The notes under the pieces: model-generated
Told to the model about the DNA's origin: nothing
Database searches by the model: none
Seen by the model: the letters and a program-made list of their open reading frames with translations, nothing else
Assembly (NCBI RefSeq): GCF_003062295.1
Contig: NZ_PYCN01000001.1
Span: 764,001 to 828,000, forward strand
Direction of reading: 5' to 3'
DNA: 64,000 bases
Source: Bradyrhizobium algeriense
GTDB lineage: Bacteria > Pseudomonadota > Alphaproteobacteria > Rhizobiales > Xanthobacteraceae
Position numbers and translations under genes: made by a program
Shown here: one piece after another, positions 42,698-51,687 of the stretch
How positions within the stretch are numbered: position 1 is the first letter of the stretch
How the letters are laid out: the number at the start of each line of letters is the position of its first letter

Positions 42698-44071
42698 ATG
42701 AGATCGGTGCTTTCGGCAACATTGATGATCGCGGCCTTAGGTTTTGCGGCCTCGGACGCGTGGGCGCAGATGACGCCACCCGCTGCGGCCGGCGCCAAGG
42801 CGAAACCGGTCACCACGATACCGATCCGCCCCGCGCTGCAGAAGCCGGAGGACACGGCCACCGCGATGGGCCAGGCCGAGCGCCTGGCGCTGCAGTCGGA
42901 CCTTGCCTGGGTCGGGCAATATAACGGCGCCATCACGGGCGACGTCAGCGAGCGCATGGTCAATGCGATCAAGGAATTCCAGAAATCCCGCGGCGGTAAA
43001 CAAACCGGCGTGCTCAATCCGCAGGAGCGCGGCATTCTTGCCGACACCGCCAAGAAAAAGCAGGAGAGCGTCGGCTGGAAGATCCAGACCGATCCCGGTA
43101 CCGGCGTGCGGCTCGGCATCCCCACCAAACTGGTGCCGCAGCAAGCCAGCGACGCCAACGGCACCAGATGGACGTCGCCGACCGGCACGATCCAGATTCA
43201 ACTGGCGCGGCGCAAGGAAGCCGGCCCCGTTACGGCAAAGCTCGCCGAGCGCGAGAAGAAGGAGCCGGGGCGCAGCATTGACTACACCGTGGTCAAGCCG
43301 GACTTTTTCGTGCTGTCCGGCCTGCAGGGCCTGAAGAAATTCTATCTCCGCGGCACCTTCAAGGGCGACGAGGTCCGCATCCTCACCATCCTCTACGATC
43401 AGGCGACCGAAAATACCGTGGAGCCGGTCGTGATCGCGATGTCGAGCGCGTTCAATGCGTTTCCGGCGGCTGCTCAAATAGCCGGGCCTCCACCACGCAA
43501 GACGGTGGAGTACGGCACCGGCGTCGTCGTCGGTGACGACGGCGCGATCATCGCCGACCGCCAGATCACCGATGGCTGCCTCACGGTCGCGATCGCAGGC
43601 TTCGGCAATGCCGATCGCGTCGCCGAGGACAAGGAGCACGATCTCGCGCTGCTGCGCATCTATGGCGCGCGCGGGCTGAAAGCGCTCAACCTCGCCAACA
43701 CCGCCACCAAGACCGCGCTCGACCTCACAGGTATTGCCGATCCGCAGAACCAGGGCGGCGGGGCTGCGGTGACCAGCGTCAAGGCTGCGGTGGCTCTGCT
43801 CGGCGGCGGCAGCGATATCGCGCTGGCACCCGCGCCGACGCTCGGCTTTTCCGGCGCGCCCGCGCAGGATGGCGACGGCAGGTTTGCCGGCATCGCGCTG
43901 CTGAAGCCGGTTCAGGTAGCGGGGCCCACCAACGGCGTACCCGCGGCGCAGGCGGTGCTGGTGACCGCCGACACGGTGCGCGATTTCCTCCAGGCCAATG
44001 GCGTGAATGTGGCCAGCGGATCGGGCGATGCGAAGGCGTCGGTGGTCCGCGTGATCTGCGTGAGGAAGTAG
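42698..44071 (+). CDS. Exported peptidoglycan-binding and degenerate trypsin-like protein
   Basis: A 457-residue exported protein if started at ATG 42698, which gives a clean signal peptide (MRSVLSATLMIAALGFAASDAWA). A longer frame begins at ATG 42653. A peptidoglycan-binding-type helix bundle (DLAWVGQYNGAITGDVSERMVNAIKEFQ) follows, then a spacer, and a trypsin-like beta-barrel domain from about residue 270 (YGTGVVVGDDGAIIADRQITDGC, EHDLALLRI, GFSGAPAQDGDGRFAG). The catalytic Asp and a GxSG-like Ser stretch are seen, but the His of the usual TNxHV motif is replaced. It is probably a non-catalytic protein of the cell envelope. Confidence 0.78.
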   Translation: MRSVLSATLMIAALGFAASDAWAQMTPPAAAGAKAKPVTTIPIRPALQKPEDTATAMGQAERLALQSDLAWVGQYNGAITGDVSERMVNAIKEFQKSRGGKQTGVLNPQERGILADTAKKKQESVGWKIQTDPGTGVRLGIPTKLVPQQASDANGTRWTSPTGTIQIQLARRKEAGPVTAKLAEREKKEPGRSIDYTVVKPDFFVLSGLQGLKKFYLRGTFKGDEVRILTILYDQATENTVEPVVIAMSSAFNAFPAAAQIAGPPPRKTVEYGTGVVVGDDGAIIADRQITDGCLTVAIAGFGNADRVAEDKEHDLALLRIYGARGLKALNLANTATKTALDLTGIADPQNQGGGAAVTSVKAAVALLGGGSDIALAPAPTLGFSGAPAQDGDGRFAGIALLKPVQVAGPTNGVPAAQAVLVTADTVRDFLQANGVNVASGSGDAKASVVRVICVRK

Positions 44072-44077
44072 CCCGCG

Positions 44078-44185
44078 CTCGTGTCCCGGACGCGGTGCAG
44101 CGCTTCTTCAGCGATGCACCGCCATAGCGCATCGCAGACGCGCGTAAACGCGCTTATGGTGCTGCGCTGCGTCCGGGCACGAGAG
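44078..44185. repeat. Palindromic repeat after the trypsin-like gene
   Basis: Arms gctcgtgtcccggacgcggtgcagcgc (from 44078) and gctgcgctgcgtccgggcacgag (to 44183) are imperfectly complementary, around inner arms gcgcgtaaacgcgc and catagcgcatcgc. It lies directly after the trypsin-like gene and before a gene remnant on the other strand. Confidence 0.72.
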
Positions 44186-44187
44186 AA

Positions 44188-44347
44188 TCAAGCCGCCTTG
44201 ATGTTGCTGAGGAAGGCTTCGACCTCGCCGCGCATCGTCTCGGACTGTATTGCCGCCGGCCGCCAGCATTTCCGCGCCCGCATTCGATGCCAGCGGATGA
44301 TTGCTGACCACCATGCCGCGGCTGCCCGATGCCGGCTTTTTCGGCAT
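44188..44347 (-). pseudogene. Gamma-glutamyltransferase remnant joined to an unrelated 3' fragment
   Basis: From ATG at 44347 the minus strand encodes a typical start of gamma-glutamyltransferase: SGSRGMVVSNHPLASNAGAEMLAAGGN (residues 7-33, ending near 44249). The match then stops. In another frame the following bases encode a natural-looking C-terminus SETMRGEVEAFLSNIKAA ending at the stop at 44188. The simplest reading is that a deletion fused the first 33 codons of ggt to the tail of a second, unidentified gene. No catalytic part of ggt remains. Confidence 0.6.
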
Positions 44348-44634
44348 TGAAAATCGGTGGCTGCGCGATCCCGCCAATGACCCGTCATGCTGTTTTCCCG
44401 TTTCTTGTTGTAGTTTTCATCGGGCGCAAATGCACCGCCCGGCAGTATTTGCCCGGATGACCACAATTCCAGAATCGGGCATCATTGCAAGGTGACTGAT
44501 TCGGACTACCGCGATCCCCTGACCTTTGGATCGGGCTGGGCAGGTCTGAACGAGCGCGTAACTCGGCGTCGCAGAATGCGGCGCAGCTCGTGTGGCGCAA
44601 CCCAAATACCTGAAAGCCATCCAGAGGACCTGAA
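44348..44634. other. Intergenic region upstream of the ParA-like gene
   Basis: No gene seen. Short open frames here lack family features. ccgcccggcagtatttgcccgg and cctgaaagccatccagagg precede the ParA start, and gagg at 44625 could be its ribosome-binding site. The part next to 44348 would hold the promoter of the lost ggt gene. Confidence 0.4.
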
Positions 44635-45405
44635 ATGCAGACGATCGTATTGGCCACCCAGAAGGGCGGCTCTGGGAAAAGCACGCTTGCCATCGGCCTT
44701 GCACTTGCCGCCATCCGGGCCGGGCATAATGTCCGCCTGATCGAGACGGACCCGCAGGGCACCGTTTCGAACTGGAAGCGGCGCCGTCCCTATGCTGCGC
44801 CGATCATCGAGCCGATCTACGCCGCGCGGGAGGTCGAACAGCGCCTGCAATCACTCGCGCACGACGGCGTGACGGTGACGATCGTGGATACCGCCGGGGG
44901 CGAAAGTGCCGCGACCAATTCGGCGATTCGTTATTCCGACTTCTGCTTGATTCCGACGCGACCGAGCATCGCCGACATAGAGGCGACCGCCGCGACGCTC
45001 CGCGTTATCAGGGCCTGGCACAAGCCGTTCGCCTACGTCCTGAACCAGACCCCGATCCGGGCCGCGGCACGCCTCGCCGGTGCGGAAAATGCGTTGGGCA
45101 ACGAGGCCGCGCTCGACGTCGCCGATATCGTTGCCAGACCCCTTATCGTGATGCGCAACGATCACCAGGACGCGCTGAGCGCCGGCCTCGCCGTCTGCGA
45201 ACATGCACCGGGCGGCAAATCCGCGGAGGAAATGCGCGCCCTCTGGCAGTGGACCGAATCGCGGCTGGGCAATGCGGTTGCGGCTACTGACGAACCGATC
45301 ATCGAGGAGTTCGTGGAAATACCCGCAATTATTCCTAAATGGGCTGCGCTCCCGTCTTTCGACGCCGGCAGCGCACTCTTCCTGAGAACCCCCGCTCGCG
45401 TCTGA
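44635..45405 (+). CDS. ParA/MinD-like ATPase, without an obvious partner
   Basis: A 256-residue deviant Walker ATPase. The Walker A KGGSGKST has signature Lys10 and Lys15, the Walker A' is ETDPQGT, and Walker B-like is IVDTAGG. ParA-like proteins position DNA or protein cargo. No parB, parS-type repeats or conjugation genes are seen in the next genes, so it is an orphan, perhaps for positioning a protein complex. The start ATG 44635 is preceded by GAGGACCTGAA. Confidence 0.85.
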   Translation: MQTIVLATQKGGSGKSTLAIGLALAAIRAGHNVRLIETDPQGTVSNWKRRRPYAAPIIEPIYAAREVEQRLQSLAHDGVTVTIVDTAGGESAATNSAIRYSDFCLIPTRPSIADIEATAATLRVIRAWHKPFAYVLNQTPIRAAARLAGAENALGNEAALDVADIVARPLIVMRNDHQDALSAGLAVCEHAPGGKSAEEMRALWQWTESRLGNAVAATDEPIIEEFVEIPAIIPKWAALPSFDAGSALFLRTPARV

Positions 45406-45445
45406 CATCACGCTTCGCGCAAGGTAAATGCGCAAGGCGAACGCG

Positions 45446-45488
45446 GAAGCAATCCAGACCACCAGCCCCGCTGGATTGCTTCGCTTCG
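45446..45488. repeat. Short gaagcaatcca/tggattgcttc hairpin
   Basis: GAAGCAATCCAG (about 45446-45457) and CTGGATTGCTTC (about 45471-45482) form a hairpin. The same words occur in the larger element at 46996-47119, so this may be a fragment of it. Confidence 0.55.
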
Positions 45489-46046
45489 CTATGGATTTCG
45501 GCGCAACCAGTTTTCCCGCGTGACGCGCCATTTTTCCGCGCGCGTCTGACCGCTGTGATGGGCAAGTTCGATATAGCCGAGGAATTCGGCGCCGGTCTTT
45601 TGCTTGACCCGGCGTGACGCCTCATTGGTAACCGCGTTACAGGCGTAGAAGACATCGACATCCAGCACGCGGAAGGCAAAATCGTTCACCGCCGAGACGG
45701 CTTCGCTCATCAAGCCCTGATTCCAGTAGCGCTCCGCGAGCCAAAATCCCCGGTCGCCCTTCGCATTGCCGGACCAGGGACGAAAGCGGATATTGCCGAT
45801 GGCTTCGCCGTCCCCGCCACGCAGCACCAGCATCCAGTTATAGATCACTTCCCCCGCAGCGGCTCTTTCCAGTTCCTGCGCGATGAACGTCTCCGCGCCG
45901 TCTTCCGGATATGGCCAGGGGACAACCGATGCGAGATGCTGGATGATGTTCCAGTTGTTGAAATGGCGCTGGATCGCCGGCGCATCCGACAGCGCGAGCG
46001 GTCGCAAAATCAGTCGCCCCGTATGGAGCGTCGGCGTGATGGTCAT
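45489..46046 (-). CDS. GNAT-family N-acetyltransferase (RimJ/RimL-like)
   Basis: A 185-residue GNAT protein. It has [22 protein letters not shown] at the start, [22 protein letters not shown] and the acetyl-CoA region [19 protein letters not shown], resembling enzymes that acetylate protein N-termini or small amines. It begins with ATG at 46046, overlapping the mutM stop (ATGA), so both are transcribed together. An ATG at 46055 is an alternative. Target unknown. Confidence 0.85.
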   Translation of the reverse strand: MTITPTLHTGRLILRPLALSDAPAIQRHFNNWNIIQHLASVVPWPYPEDGAETFIAQELERAAAGEVIYNWMLVLRGGDGEAIGNIRFRPWSGNAKGDRGFWLAERYWNQGLMSEAVSAVNDFAFRVLDVDVFYACNAVTNEASRRVKQKTGAEFLGYIELAHHSGQTRAEKWRVTRENWLRRNP

Positions 46047-46924
46047 TTTTGGCATTTCGGGCACCAAAACGTTGAGCGGCCATTCTGAACGAAGCGTCGT
46101 ACGATCCCGCCGCAGCCTTTAGTTTGGCATTTCTCGCCCTCGCGGTCATAGACCTGGAACGAGTGCTGGAAATAGCCGAGCTCGCCCGAGGTCAGGCGAT
46201 GATCGCTGATCGAGGAACCACCGGCCTTGATCGCCTGATTCAGCACGGAATGAATCGCGCCCACCAGCCGCGCGGCGTGATCGGTCGGCTCAGCCTTCTT
46301 CGTCGCAAGCGTCGCCGCCAGCCGGCGCGGCGACAGCTGCGACCGGTACAGCGCCTCGCAGACATAGATATTGCCGAGCCCCGCGACCACGCGCTGGTCA
46401 AGCAGCGCGGCCTTCAGGCTGGTCTTCTTGTTGAAGCATGAGCGCGCCAGCATCACGGCGTCGAACTCGTTGCCGAGCGGCTCCGGACCGAGGCCCTTCA
46501 ACAGCGGCTCGTCCTCCAGGGCGTTGCGGGCGATGATCTTCATGTAGCCGAAGCGGCGCGGATCGTTGAACACGACGGAAGCCCCCGATGACATGTGAAA
46601 CACGACATGGTCGTGCGCGCGGTCCTCGCTGCGCGGATGGTGGAATTGGCCCGGCGCGTCGTTATGGCCGCCTTCCAGCACCCGGAACGATCCGGACATG
46701 CCGAGATGCATCAAAAGCACGTCGCCGGAGCCGAGATCCGCCATCAGGTATTTGGCGCGGCGGCCGAGGCCGGTCACGGTCTGACCCTCCAGCCGAGCGA
46801 TAAAATCTTTTTGAAAGGGAAACCGCAAATCCTTGCGGCGGGCCTCGGCTTTCACGATTTTCGACCCCTCCATGGCGGGCTGCAGGCCGCGGCGGACGGT
46901 CTCAACTTCAGGCAATTCAGGCAT
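46043..46924 (-). CDS. mutM: Formamidopyrimidine-DNA glycosylase MutM (Fpg)
   Basis: A 293-residue base-excision repair enzyme removing 8-oxoguanine and formamidopyrimidines. It starts MPELPEVE (catalytic Pro2 and Glu3), with [13 protein letters not shown] and [16 protein letters not shown] (H2TH region), and a C-terminal zinc finger [15 protein letters not shown]...CPKC. The ATG at 46924 is the family start; the upstream frame to 46963 is not used. Divergent from ubiE, with a repeat between them. Confidence 0.96.
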   Translation of the reverse strand: MPELPEVETVRRGLQPAMEGSKIVKAEARRKDLRFPFQKDFIARLEGQTVTGLGRRAKYLMADLGSGDVLLMHLGMSGSFRVLEGGHNDAPGQFHHPRSEDRAHDHVVFHMSSGASVVFNDPRRFGYMKIIARNALEDEPLLKGLGPEPLGNEFDAVMLARSCFNKKTSLKAALLDQRVVAGLGNIYVCEALYRSQLSPRRLAATLATKKAEPTDHAARLVGAIHSVLNQAIKAGGSSISDHRLTSGELGYFQHSFQVYDREGEKCQTKGCGGIVRRFVQNGRSTFWCPKCQK

Positions 46925-46995
46925 GCAGGCATTCACCTTATGGAGGTGACGTGATAGCGCCATTGCGGCCGCCGCGCTATGGTCGGCAGACTACT

Positions 46996-47119
46996 CCTCG
47001 TCATTGCGAGGAGCGAAGCGACGAAGCAATCCATCTATCCCCGGGCGGAGAGGTGGATTGCTTCGCGGAGCCTGTCATCCGGCGGCGCTCCGCGCCGACC
47101 GGGTGGCTCGCAATGACGG
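46996..47119. repeat. cgtcattgcgaggagcgaagcg palindromic repeat
   Basis: Outer arms CGTCATTGCGAG (46999-47010) and CTCGCAATGACG (47108-47119) enclose the inner pair gaagcaatccatct/aggtggattgcttcg and gtcatccggcggcgctccgcgccgac. This type of repeat is well known in Bradyrhizobium and Rhodopseudomonas genomes. It lies between the divergent mutM and ubiE and must include or displace their promoters. Confidence 0.85.
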
Positions 47120-47138
47120 GAAAAAGCAGGGCCGAAGA

Positions 47139-47900
47139 ATGAACCAGCCGGACCAAACCACCCATTTTGGCTTCAGGGACGTGCCCCTGGGGGACAAGCA
47201 GACGCTGGTGAACGACGTATTTCACAGCGTGGCCTCCCGTTACGACCTGATGAACGATCTGATGTCGGGAGGCCTGCACCGGGTCTGGAAGGACATCACG
47301 ATCAATGCGCTGAACCCGCCGAAAAACGATGCGCCGTTCGCATTGCTCGACGTCGCCGGCGGCACCGGCGACATCGCCTTCCGCGCGGCGGAGGCGGCAG
47401 GCCTGGGCTTCCATGCCACCGTCTGCGACATCAATACCGATATGCTTGGGGTTGGCCGCAACCGCGCGCTGGCGCGCCATCTCGACCAGCAGGTTTCGTT
47501 TGTCGAGGGCAATGCCGAGACGCTGGCGTTTCCGAACCGTTCTTTCGACGCCTACACCATCGCGTTCGGCATTCGCAACGTGCCGCGGATCGATGCCGCG
47601 CTGCGCGAGGCCTATCGCGTGCTGCGGCCCGGCAGCCGGTTCCTGTGCCTGGAATTCTCCACCGTCGACGTCCCCGGGCTCGACCGGCTCTACGACTTCT
47701 TTTCGTTCAACGTCATCCCGCCGCTCGGCCGCGCCGTGACGGGTGATGCCGAGTCCTATCAGTACCTCGTCGAATCGATCCGGAAATTCCCCCGGCCCAA
47801 TCAATTTGCCGAGATGATCCGCGACGCTGGCTTTGCGCGGGTGAAGTGGGAAAGCCTCTCCGGCGGCATCGTGGCGTTGCATTCGGGCTGGCGTTTGTGA
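47139..47900 (+). CDS. ubiE: Ubiquinone/menaquinone biosynthesis methyltransferase UbiE
   Basis: A 253-residue C-methyltransferase of ubiquinone biosynthesis. It has the UbiE/COQ5 signature: [25 protein letters not shown], the SAM-binding [18 protein letters not shown], and [34 protein letters not shown] segment. The start ATG 47139 is preferred; the frame is open upstream through a repeat. Its stop overlaps the GTG start of ubiB (GTGA). Confidence 0.96.
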   Translation: MNQPDQTTHFGFRDVPLGDKQTLVNDVFHSVASRYDLMNDLMSGGLHRVWKDITINALNPPKNDAPFALLDVAGGTGDIAFRAAEAAGLGFHATVCDINTDMLGVGRNRALARHLDQQVSFVEGNAETLAFPNRSFDAYTIAFGIRNVPRIDAALREAYRVLRPGSRFLCLEFSTVDVPGLDRLYDFFSFNVIPPLGRAVTGDAESYQYLVESIRKFPRPNQFAEMIRDAGFARVKWESLSGGIVALHSGWRL

Positions 47901-49471
47901 TTTCTGCCGCGACCCACATCGCGCGGCTCGTCCGCGCCGCTTACGTGTTCGCGCGCGAAGGCGTGTTCGGCGTCGTTGACCCAAGTCTGGTGCCGCCACC
48001 CGGACAGCTCGCGCTGCGGCTGGCGCGGCTGATCGAACGGCCCGGCGCCAAATCCGGCCCGCGTTTGTCGCGCGCACTGACGCGGCTTGGACCGGCCTAT
48101 CTCAAGCTCGGGCAATTTCTGGCGACGCGGCCCGACGTCGTCGGCGTCGCCATGGCGCGCGATCTGGAAGCCCTGCAGGACCGGCTGCCGCCGTTTTCGC
48201 AGGCCGAAGCCGAGGCCGTGATCGCCGCGTCGCTGGAACGCCCGCTGGCTAAGGCGTTTGTCAGCCTCGGGCCGCCGGTTGCCGCCGCCTCGATCGCCCA
48301 GGTGCATCGCGCCGAGGTCGAGCGCGATGGCGTCCGCAAGCCGGTCGCCGTCAAGGTGCTCCGGCCCAATGTCGGCTCGCGTTTTCGCCGTGATCTCTCC
48401 GATTTTTTCTTTGTCGCGCACAATGCGGAAGCGCATTCGGCCGAGGCGCGGCGGCTGCGGCTGATCGAGGTCATCAACACGATGTCGCGCTCGGTCGCGA
48501 TAGAGATGGACCTGCGGCTTGAGGCGGCCGCCTTGTCCGAGATGGCGGAGAACACAAGCGACGATCCGGATTTCCGGGTGCCGACCGTCGATTGGGACCG
48601 CACCACCCACAACGTGCTGACGATGGAATGGATCGACGGCATCGCGCTCAACGACCACGCGCGCCTCGCGCAGTCGCATATCGACCTGCCCGATCTCGGG
48701 CGCAAAGTGATCCAGAGTTTCCTGCGCCATGCGCTGCGCGACGGCTTCTTCCATGCCGACATGCATCCCGGCAATCTGTTCCTCGACGATACCGGCCGGC
48801 TGGTGGCGGTCGATTTCGGCATCATGGGCCGGCTCGGCATGAAGGAGCGGCGCTTCCTCGCTGAAATTCTGCTCGGATTCATCACGCGCGACTACCGCCG
48901 CGTCGCGGAGGTGCATTTCGAGGCCGGCTACGTGCCGGGGCACCATTCGGTCGAAAATTTCGCGCAAGCCATCCGCGCCATCGGCGAGCCGATCCATAAC
49001 CGCACCGCCGAAGAAATCTCGATGGCAAAGCTGCTGACGCTTCTCCTCGAAGTCACCGGCCTGTTCGACATGCAGACCCGGCCCGAGCTGATCCTGCTGC
49101 AGAAGACCATGGTGGTGGTCGAGGGGGTGGCGCGGGGGTTCGATCCAAAGCTCGACATCTGGAAGGTCGCCGATCCCGTGGTGCGCGAATGGATCGAGCG
49201 CAATCTCGGTCCGCTCGGGCGGATTCAGGGCGCGATGTCCGGCGCGGGCGAACTCGGCCGGGTGGCGGCGGGCCTGCCTGCGATCGCCTCGCGGGCGGTT
49301 GCCGTGCTCGAAAACATGGAGAGGATGACCCGGGAGGGCATGACGCTGTCGCCGGAGACGATCGCGGCGATGGGCCGGGCCGAGGGCCGCAAGAGCCGCT
49401 GGCGGACGGTGGCGCTCTGGATCATCGCGGCCACCTTTATCGGAATTCTGGTTGCCATCCGGCAGTTATGA
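47897..49471 (+). CDS. ubiB: Ubiquinone biosynthesis regulatory protein kinase UbiB
   Basis: A 524-residue ABC1/ADCK-type atypical kinase needed for ubiquinone synthesis. The family KxGQ motif is [15 protein letters not shown], the ATP-binding Ala-rich [14 protein letters not shown] and the catalytic [14 protein letters not shown] with VDFGIMG follow. One or two C-terminal membrane segments are seen ([14 protein letters not shown]). The GTG at 47897 overlaps the ubiE stop; an ATG upstream at 47846 lies inside ubiE. Confidence 0.95.
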   Translation: MISAATHIARLVRAAYVFAREGVFGVVDPSLVPPPGQLALRLARLIERPGAKSGPRLSRALTRLGPAYLKLGQFLATRPDVVGVAMARDLEALQDRLPPFSQAEAEAVIAASLERPLAKAFVSLGPPVAAASIAQVHRAEVERDGVRKPVAVKVLRPNVGSRFRRDLSDFFFVAHNAEAHSAEARRLRLIEVINTMSRSVAIEMDLRLEAAALSEMAENTSDDPDFRVPTVDWDRTTHNVLTMEWIDGIALNDHARLAQSHIDLPDLGRKVIQSFLRHALRDGFFHADMHPGNLFLDDTGRLVAVDFGIMGRLGMKERRFLAEILLGFITRDYRRVAEVHFEAGYVPGHHSVENFAQAIRAIGEPIHNRTAEEISMAKLLTLLLEVTGLFDMQTRPELILLQKTMVVVEGVARGFDPKLDIWKVADPVVREWIERNLGPLGRIQGAMSGAGELGRVAAGLPAIASRAVAVLENMERMTREGMTLSPETIAAMGRAEGRKSRWRTVALWIIAATFIGILVAIRQL

Positions 49472-49475
49472 TTGC

Positions 49476-49500
49476 AATGCTATCATAATGTGATAGCATT
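49476..49500. promoter_or_regulatory. Perfect palindromic operator upstream of coaBC
   Basis: AATGCTATCA (49476-49485), TAATG, TGATAGCATT (49491-49500): 10-base perfect arms, five-base spacer. It lies between the ubiB stop (49469-49471) and the coaBC start (49527) with ribosome-binding site ccggagg. The half-site TGCTATCA/TGATAGCA is the sequence I recall for the gonococcal FitA operator, and the adjacent gene product begins with a FitA-like domain. A clear -10/-35 pair was not identified. A hairpin in the leader is an alternative reading. Confidence 0.7.
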
Positions 49501-49526
49501 GATTGCAGATCATTCCGGAGGCCGCC

Positions 49527-50954
49527 ATGGCCAGCCTCACCATCCGAAAACTCGACGAGACCGTCAAAACCTATCTGCGTCTCCGGTCGGCCGGGAATGG
49601 CCGCTCCGTCGAAGAGGAAGTCCGGGTCATCCTTGGCGAGCTGATACAGGGGCGCCCCGAACTACCGGGCGCAACCTCCTCGCCTCCATCCGTTGACAGC
49701 CCCGCACAGGCCCTGCGGCCCGTCAGCACCAGCGGTGAACGGAATGTCACCCTGATCATCGGCGGCGGCATCGCCGCCTATAAGGCGCTGGACCTGATCC
49801 GGCGGCTGAAGGAGCGGCACATCGGCGTCCGCTGCGTGCTGACCAAGGCCGCGCGGCAATTCGTCACCCCGCTTTCCGCCAGCGCGCTGTCGAACGAGCG
49901 TGTCTATACCGACCTGTTCGACGCCGAGAGCGAGTTCGACGCCGGTCACATCCGCCTCGCGCGCGAATGCGATCTGATCGTGGTGGCGCCGGCAACCGCC
50001 GACCTGATGGCGAAGATGGCGCAGGGCCATGCCGACGATCTTGCGAGCGCGATCCTGCTGGCGGCGAACCGCCCGATCCTGCTGGCGCCTGCCATGAACC
50101 CCCTGATGTGGAACAACGCCGCCACCCGCCGCAATGTGCTGCAGCTTCGGCGCGATGGCGTCCACATGATCGGCCCCAACGCCGGCGAGATGGCTGAAGC
50201 CGGCGAAGCCGGCGTCGGGCGGATGTCGGAGGCGATCGAAATCGCTGCCGCTGCCGTCGACATCCTGCGTCCGCCACGACCGCGGCCGCTCGCAGGCAAG
50301 CGCGTGCTGATCACGGCGGGACCGACGCATGAGGCGATCGATCCCGTGCGCTATATCGCCAACCGCTCCTCCGGCAAGCAGGGTTTTGCCATCGCCGCCG
50401 CGGCGCAGGCCGCAGGCGCCGACGTCACGCTGGTTTCCGGGCCGGTCGAATTGCGCGATCCTGCGGGTGTCACGGTGATCCGGGTGGAATCGGCGCGCGA
50501 CATGCTGCACCGGGTGGAGGCCGCCTTACCGGCCGATATCGCGATCTTCGCCGCCGCCGTGGCCGACTGGCGCGTCGCCAACGAAGGCGAGCAGAAGCTG
50601 AAAAAGACCTCCGCCGGCATGCCGCCGCTGCAACTGGTCGAAAACCCCGACATTCTCGCGACGATCTCGAAGCTGACAGACAAGCGTCCGCCGCTGGTGA
50701 TCGGGTTCGCGGCCGAGACCGAGCATCTGATCGACAACGCCAAGGCCAAGATCGCGCGCAAGGGCTGCGACTGGATCGTCGCCAACGACGTCTCGCCCGC
50801 CACCGGCGTGATGGGCGGCGACCGCAACACCGTTCACCTGCTGACGCGCGACGGTGACGACATCAAGGTGGACTCCTGGCCGGTGATGACCAAAGAACAG
50901 GTCGCGACCGAACTGGTGGCAACCTTAGCCAAGACGTTGGGAAAGACTTCATGA
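49527..50954 (+). CDS. coaBC: CoaBC with an N-terminal FitA-like ribbon-helix-helix domain
   Basis: A 475-residue bifunctional enzyme that makes 4'-phosphopantetheine from 4'-phosphopantothenate and cysteine in CoA synthesis. Residues 1-42 ([19 protein letters not shown], then [15 protein letters not shown]) match a FitA-type RHH: beta strand, helix, helix. A Pro/Ser linker (about 43-72) leads to CoaC ([10 protein letters not shown] at 79, His141 in [18 protein letters not shown]) and CoaB ([18 protein letters not shown]). No ATG, GTG or TTG lies in frame between the two domains. Start ATG 49527 with ccggagg upstream. Typical CoaBC is about 400 residues. Usual position in a dut operon (ATGA overlap). 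Confidence 0.95.
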   Translation: MASLTIRKLDETVKTYLRLRSAGNGRSVEEEVRVILGELIQGRPELPGATSSPPSVDSPAQALRPVSTSGERNVTLIIGGGIAAYKALDLIRRLKERHIGVRCVLTKAARQFVTPLSASALSNERVYTDLFDAESEFDAGHIRLARECDLIVVAPATADLMAKMAQGHADDLASAILLAANRPILLAPAMNPLMWNNAATRRNVLQLRRDGVHMIGPNAGEMAEAGEAGVGRMSEAIEIAAAAVDILRPPRPRPLAGKRVLITAGPTHEAIDPVRYIANRSSGKQGFAIAAAAQAAGADVTLVSGPVELRDPAGVTVIRVESARDMLHRVEAALPADIAIFAAAVADWRVANEGEQKLKKTSAGMPPLQLVENPDILATISKLTDKRPPLVIGFAAETEHLIDNAKAKIARKGCDWIVANDVSPATGVMGGDRNTVHLLTRDGDDIKVDSWPVMTKEQVATELVATLAKTLGKTS

Positions 50955-51409
50955 GCGCACCGGTGAAAGTCGACATCCGCCAATTGCCACACGCCGAAGG
51001 TCTCGCGCTGCCGGCCTATCAGAGCGCGGATGCCGCCGGGCTTGATCTGCTTGCAGCGGTGCCGGCGGAGACGCCCTTGATCCTGCCTCCGGGCAAATAC
51101 GCGATGGTGCCGACCGGGCTCACGATCGCGCTGCCCTCAGGCTATGAGGCGCAGGTGCGGCCACGCTCCGGGCTTGCCGCCAAGCATGGCGTCACGGTGC
51201 TGAATTCGCCGGGCACAGTGGATGCGGATTATCGCGGTGAGATCAACGTCCTCTTGATCAACCATGGCGATGTGCCGTTTCTGATCCGGCGTGGCGAGCG
51301 GATTGCGCAGATGGTGATCGCGCCAGTCGTGCAGGCGGAACTGGTTCCGGCGGTGTCGCTTTCAACAACCGATCGCGGCAGTGGCGGTTTCGGCTCGACG
51401 GGACGTTGA
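50951..51409 (+). CDS. dut: Deoxyuridine 5'-triphosphate nucleotidohydrolase
   Basis: A 152-residue trimeric dUTPase that hydrolyses dUTP to dUMP and PPi, keeping uracil out of DNA. All five motifs are present: [46 protein letters not shown] and [11 protein letters not shown]. The ATG at 50951 overlaps the coaBC stop. Confidence 0.96.
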   Translation: MSAPVKVDIRQLPHAEGLALPAYQSADAAGLDLLAAVPAETPLILPPGKYAMVPTGLTIALPSGYEAQVRPRSGLAAKHGVTVLNSPGTVDADYRGEINVLLINHGDVPFLIRRGERIAQMVIAPVVQAELVPAVSLSTTDRGSGGFGSTGR

Positions 51410-51687
51410 ATCGGCTAGCAAAAACTGCTCTCAACGGTAATCCGCTGAATTTTTCACAGCCATATTTGCGTTCACGGTCTGGACTCTTACCGCTCGACTC
51501 CCGAAGGAGATACTCTCGACCCGATTCGTGCGTAGCGCGACCAGCAAAAGTGGGGTCCGGTTTTGCGTCCGGGCGCGCTCATTCCTATTGTCGGCGTATA
51601 ATCTCAACGCCAAACCGCTTACACCTTGGCGGATCATGCGCTGGGGGTAGCGCCGGGTCTGCTGTCGTGCGTTTTTTGGGGCAAATA
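51410..51687. other. Gap between dut and divL with repeat-like sequence
   Basis: 278 bases. Aaaagtggggtccggttttgcg (about 51550-51571) resembles a fragment of intergenic repeats seen in Bradyrhizobium. The divL frame is open from 51406, but the encoded 94 residues lack domain features, so this is treated as noncoding. GGGGC at 51678-51682 probably serves the divL start. Confidence 0.45.

Noticed and set aside
49746..50954. CoaBC as a separate gene starting after the RHH domain
   Set aside because: No ATG, GTG or TTG occurs in frame between 49527 and the flavin-binding core, so separate initiation is not supported.
51406..51687. N-terminal extension of divL starting at 51406
   Set aside because: The 94 residues lack domains, include repeat-like intergenic DNA and precede a normal start with ribosome-binding site at 51688.
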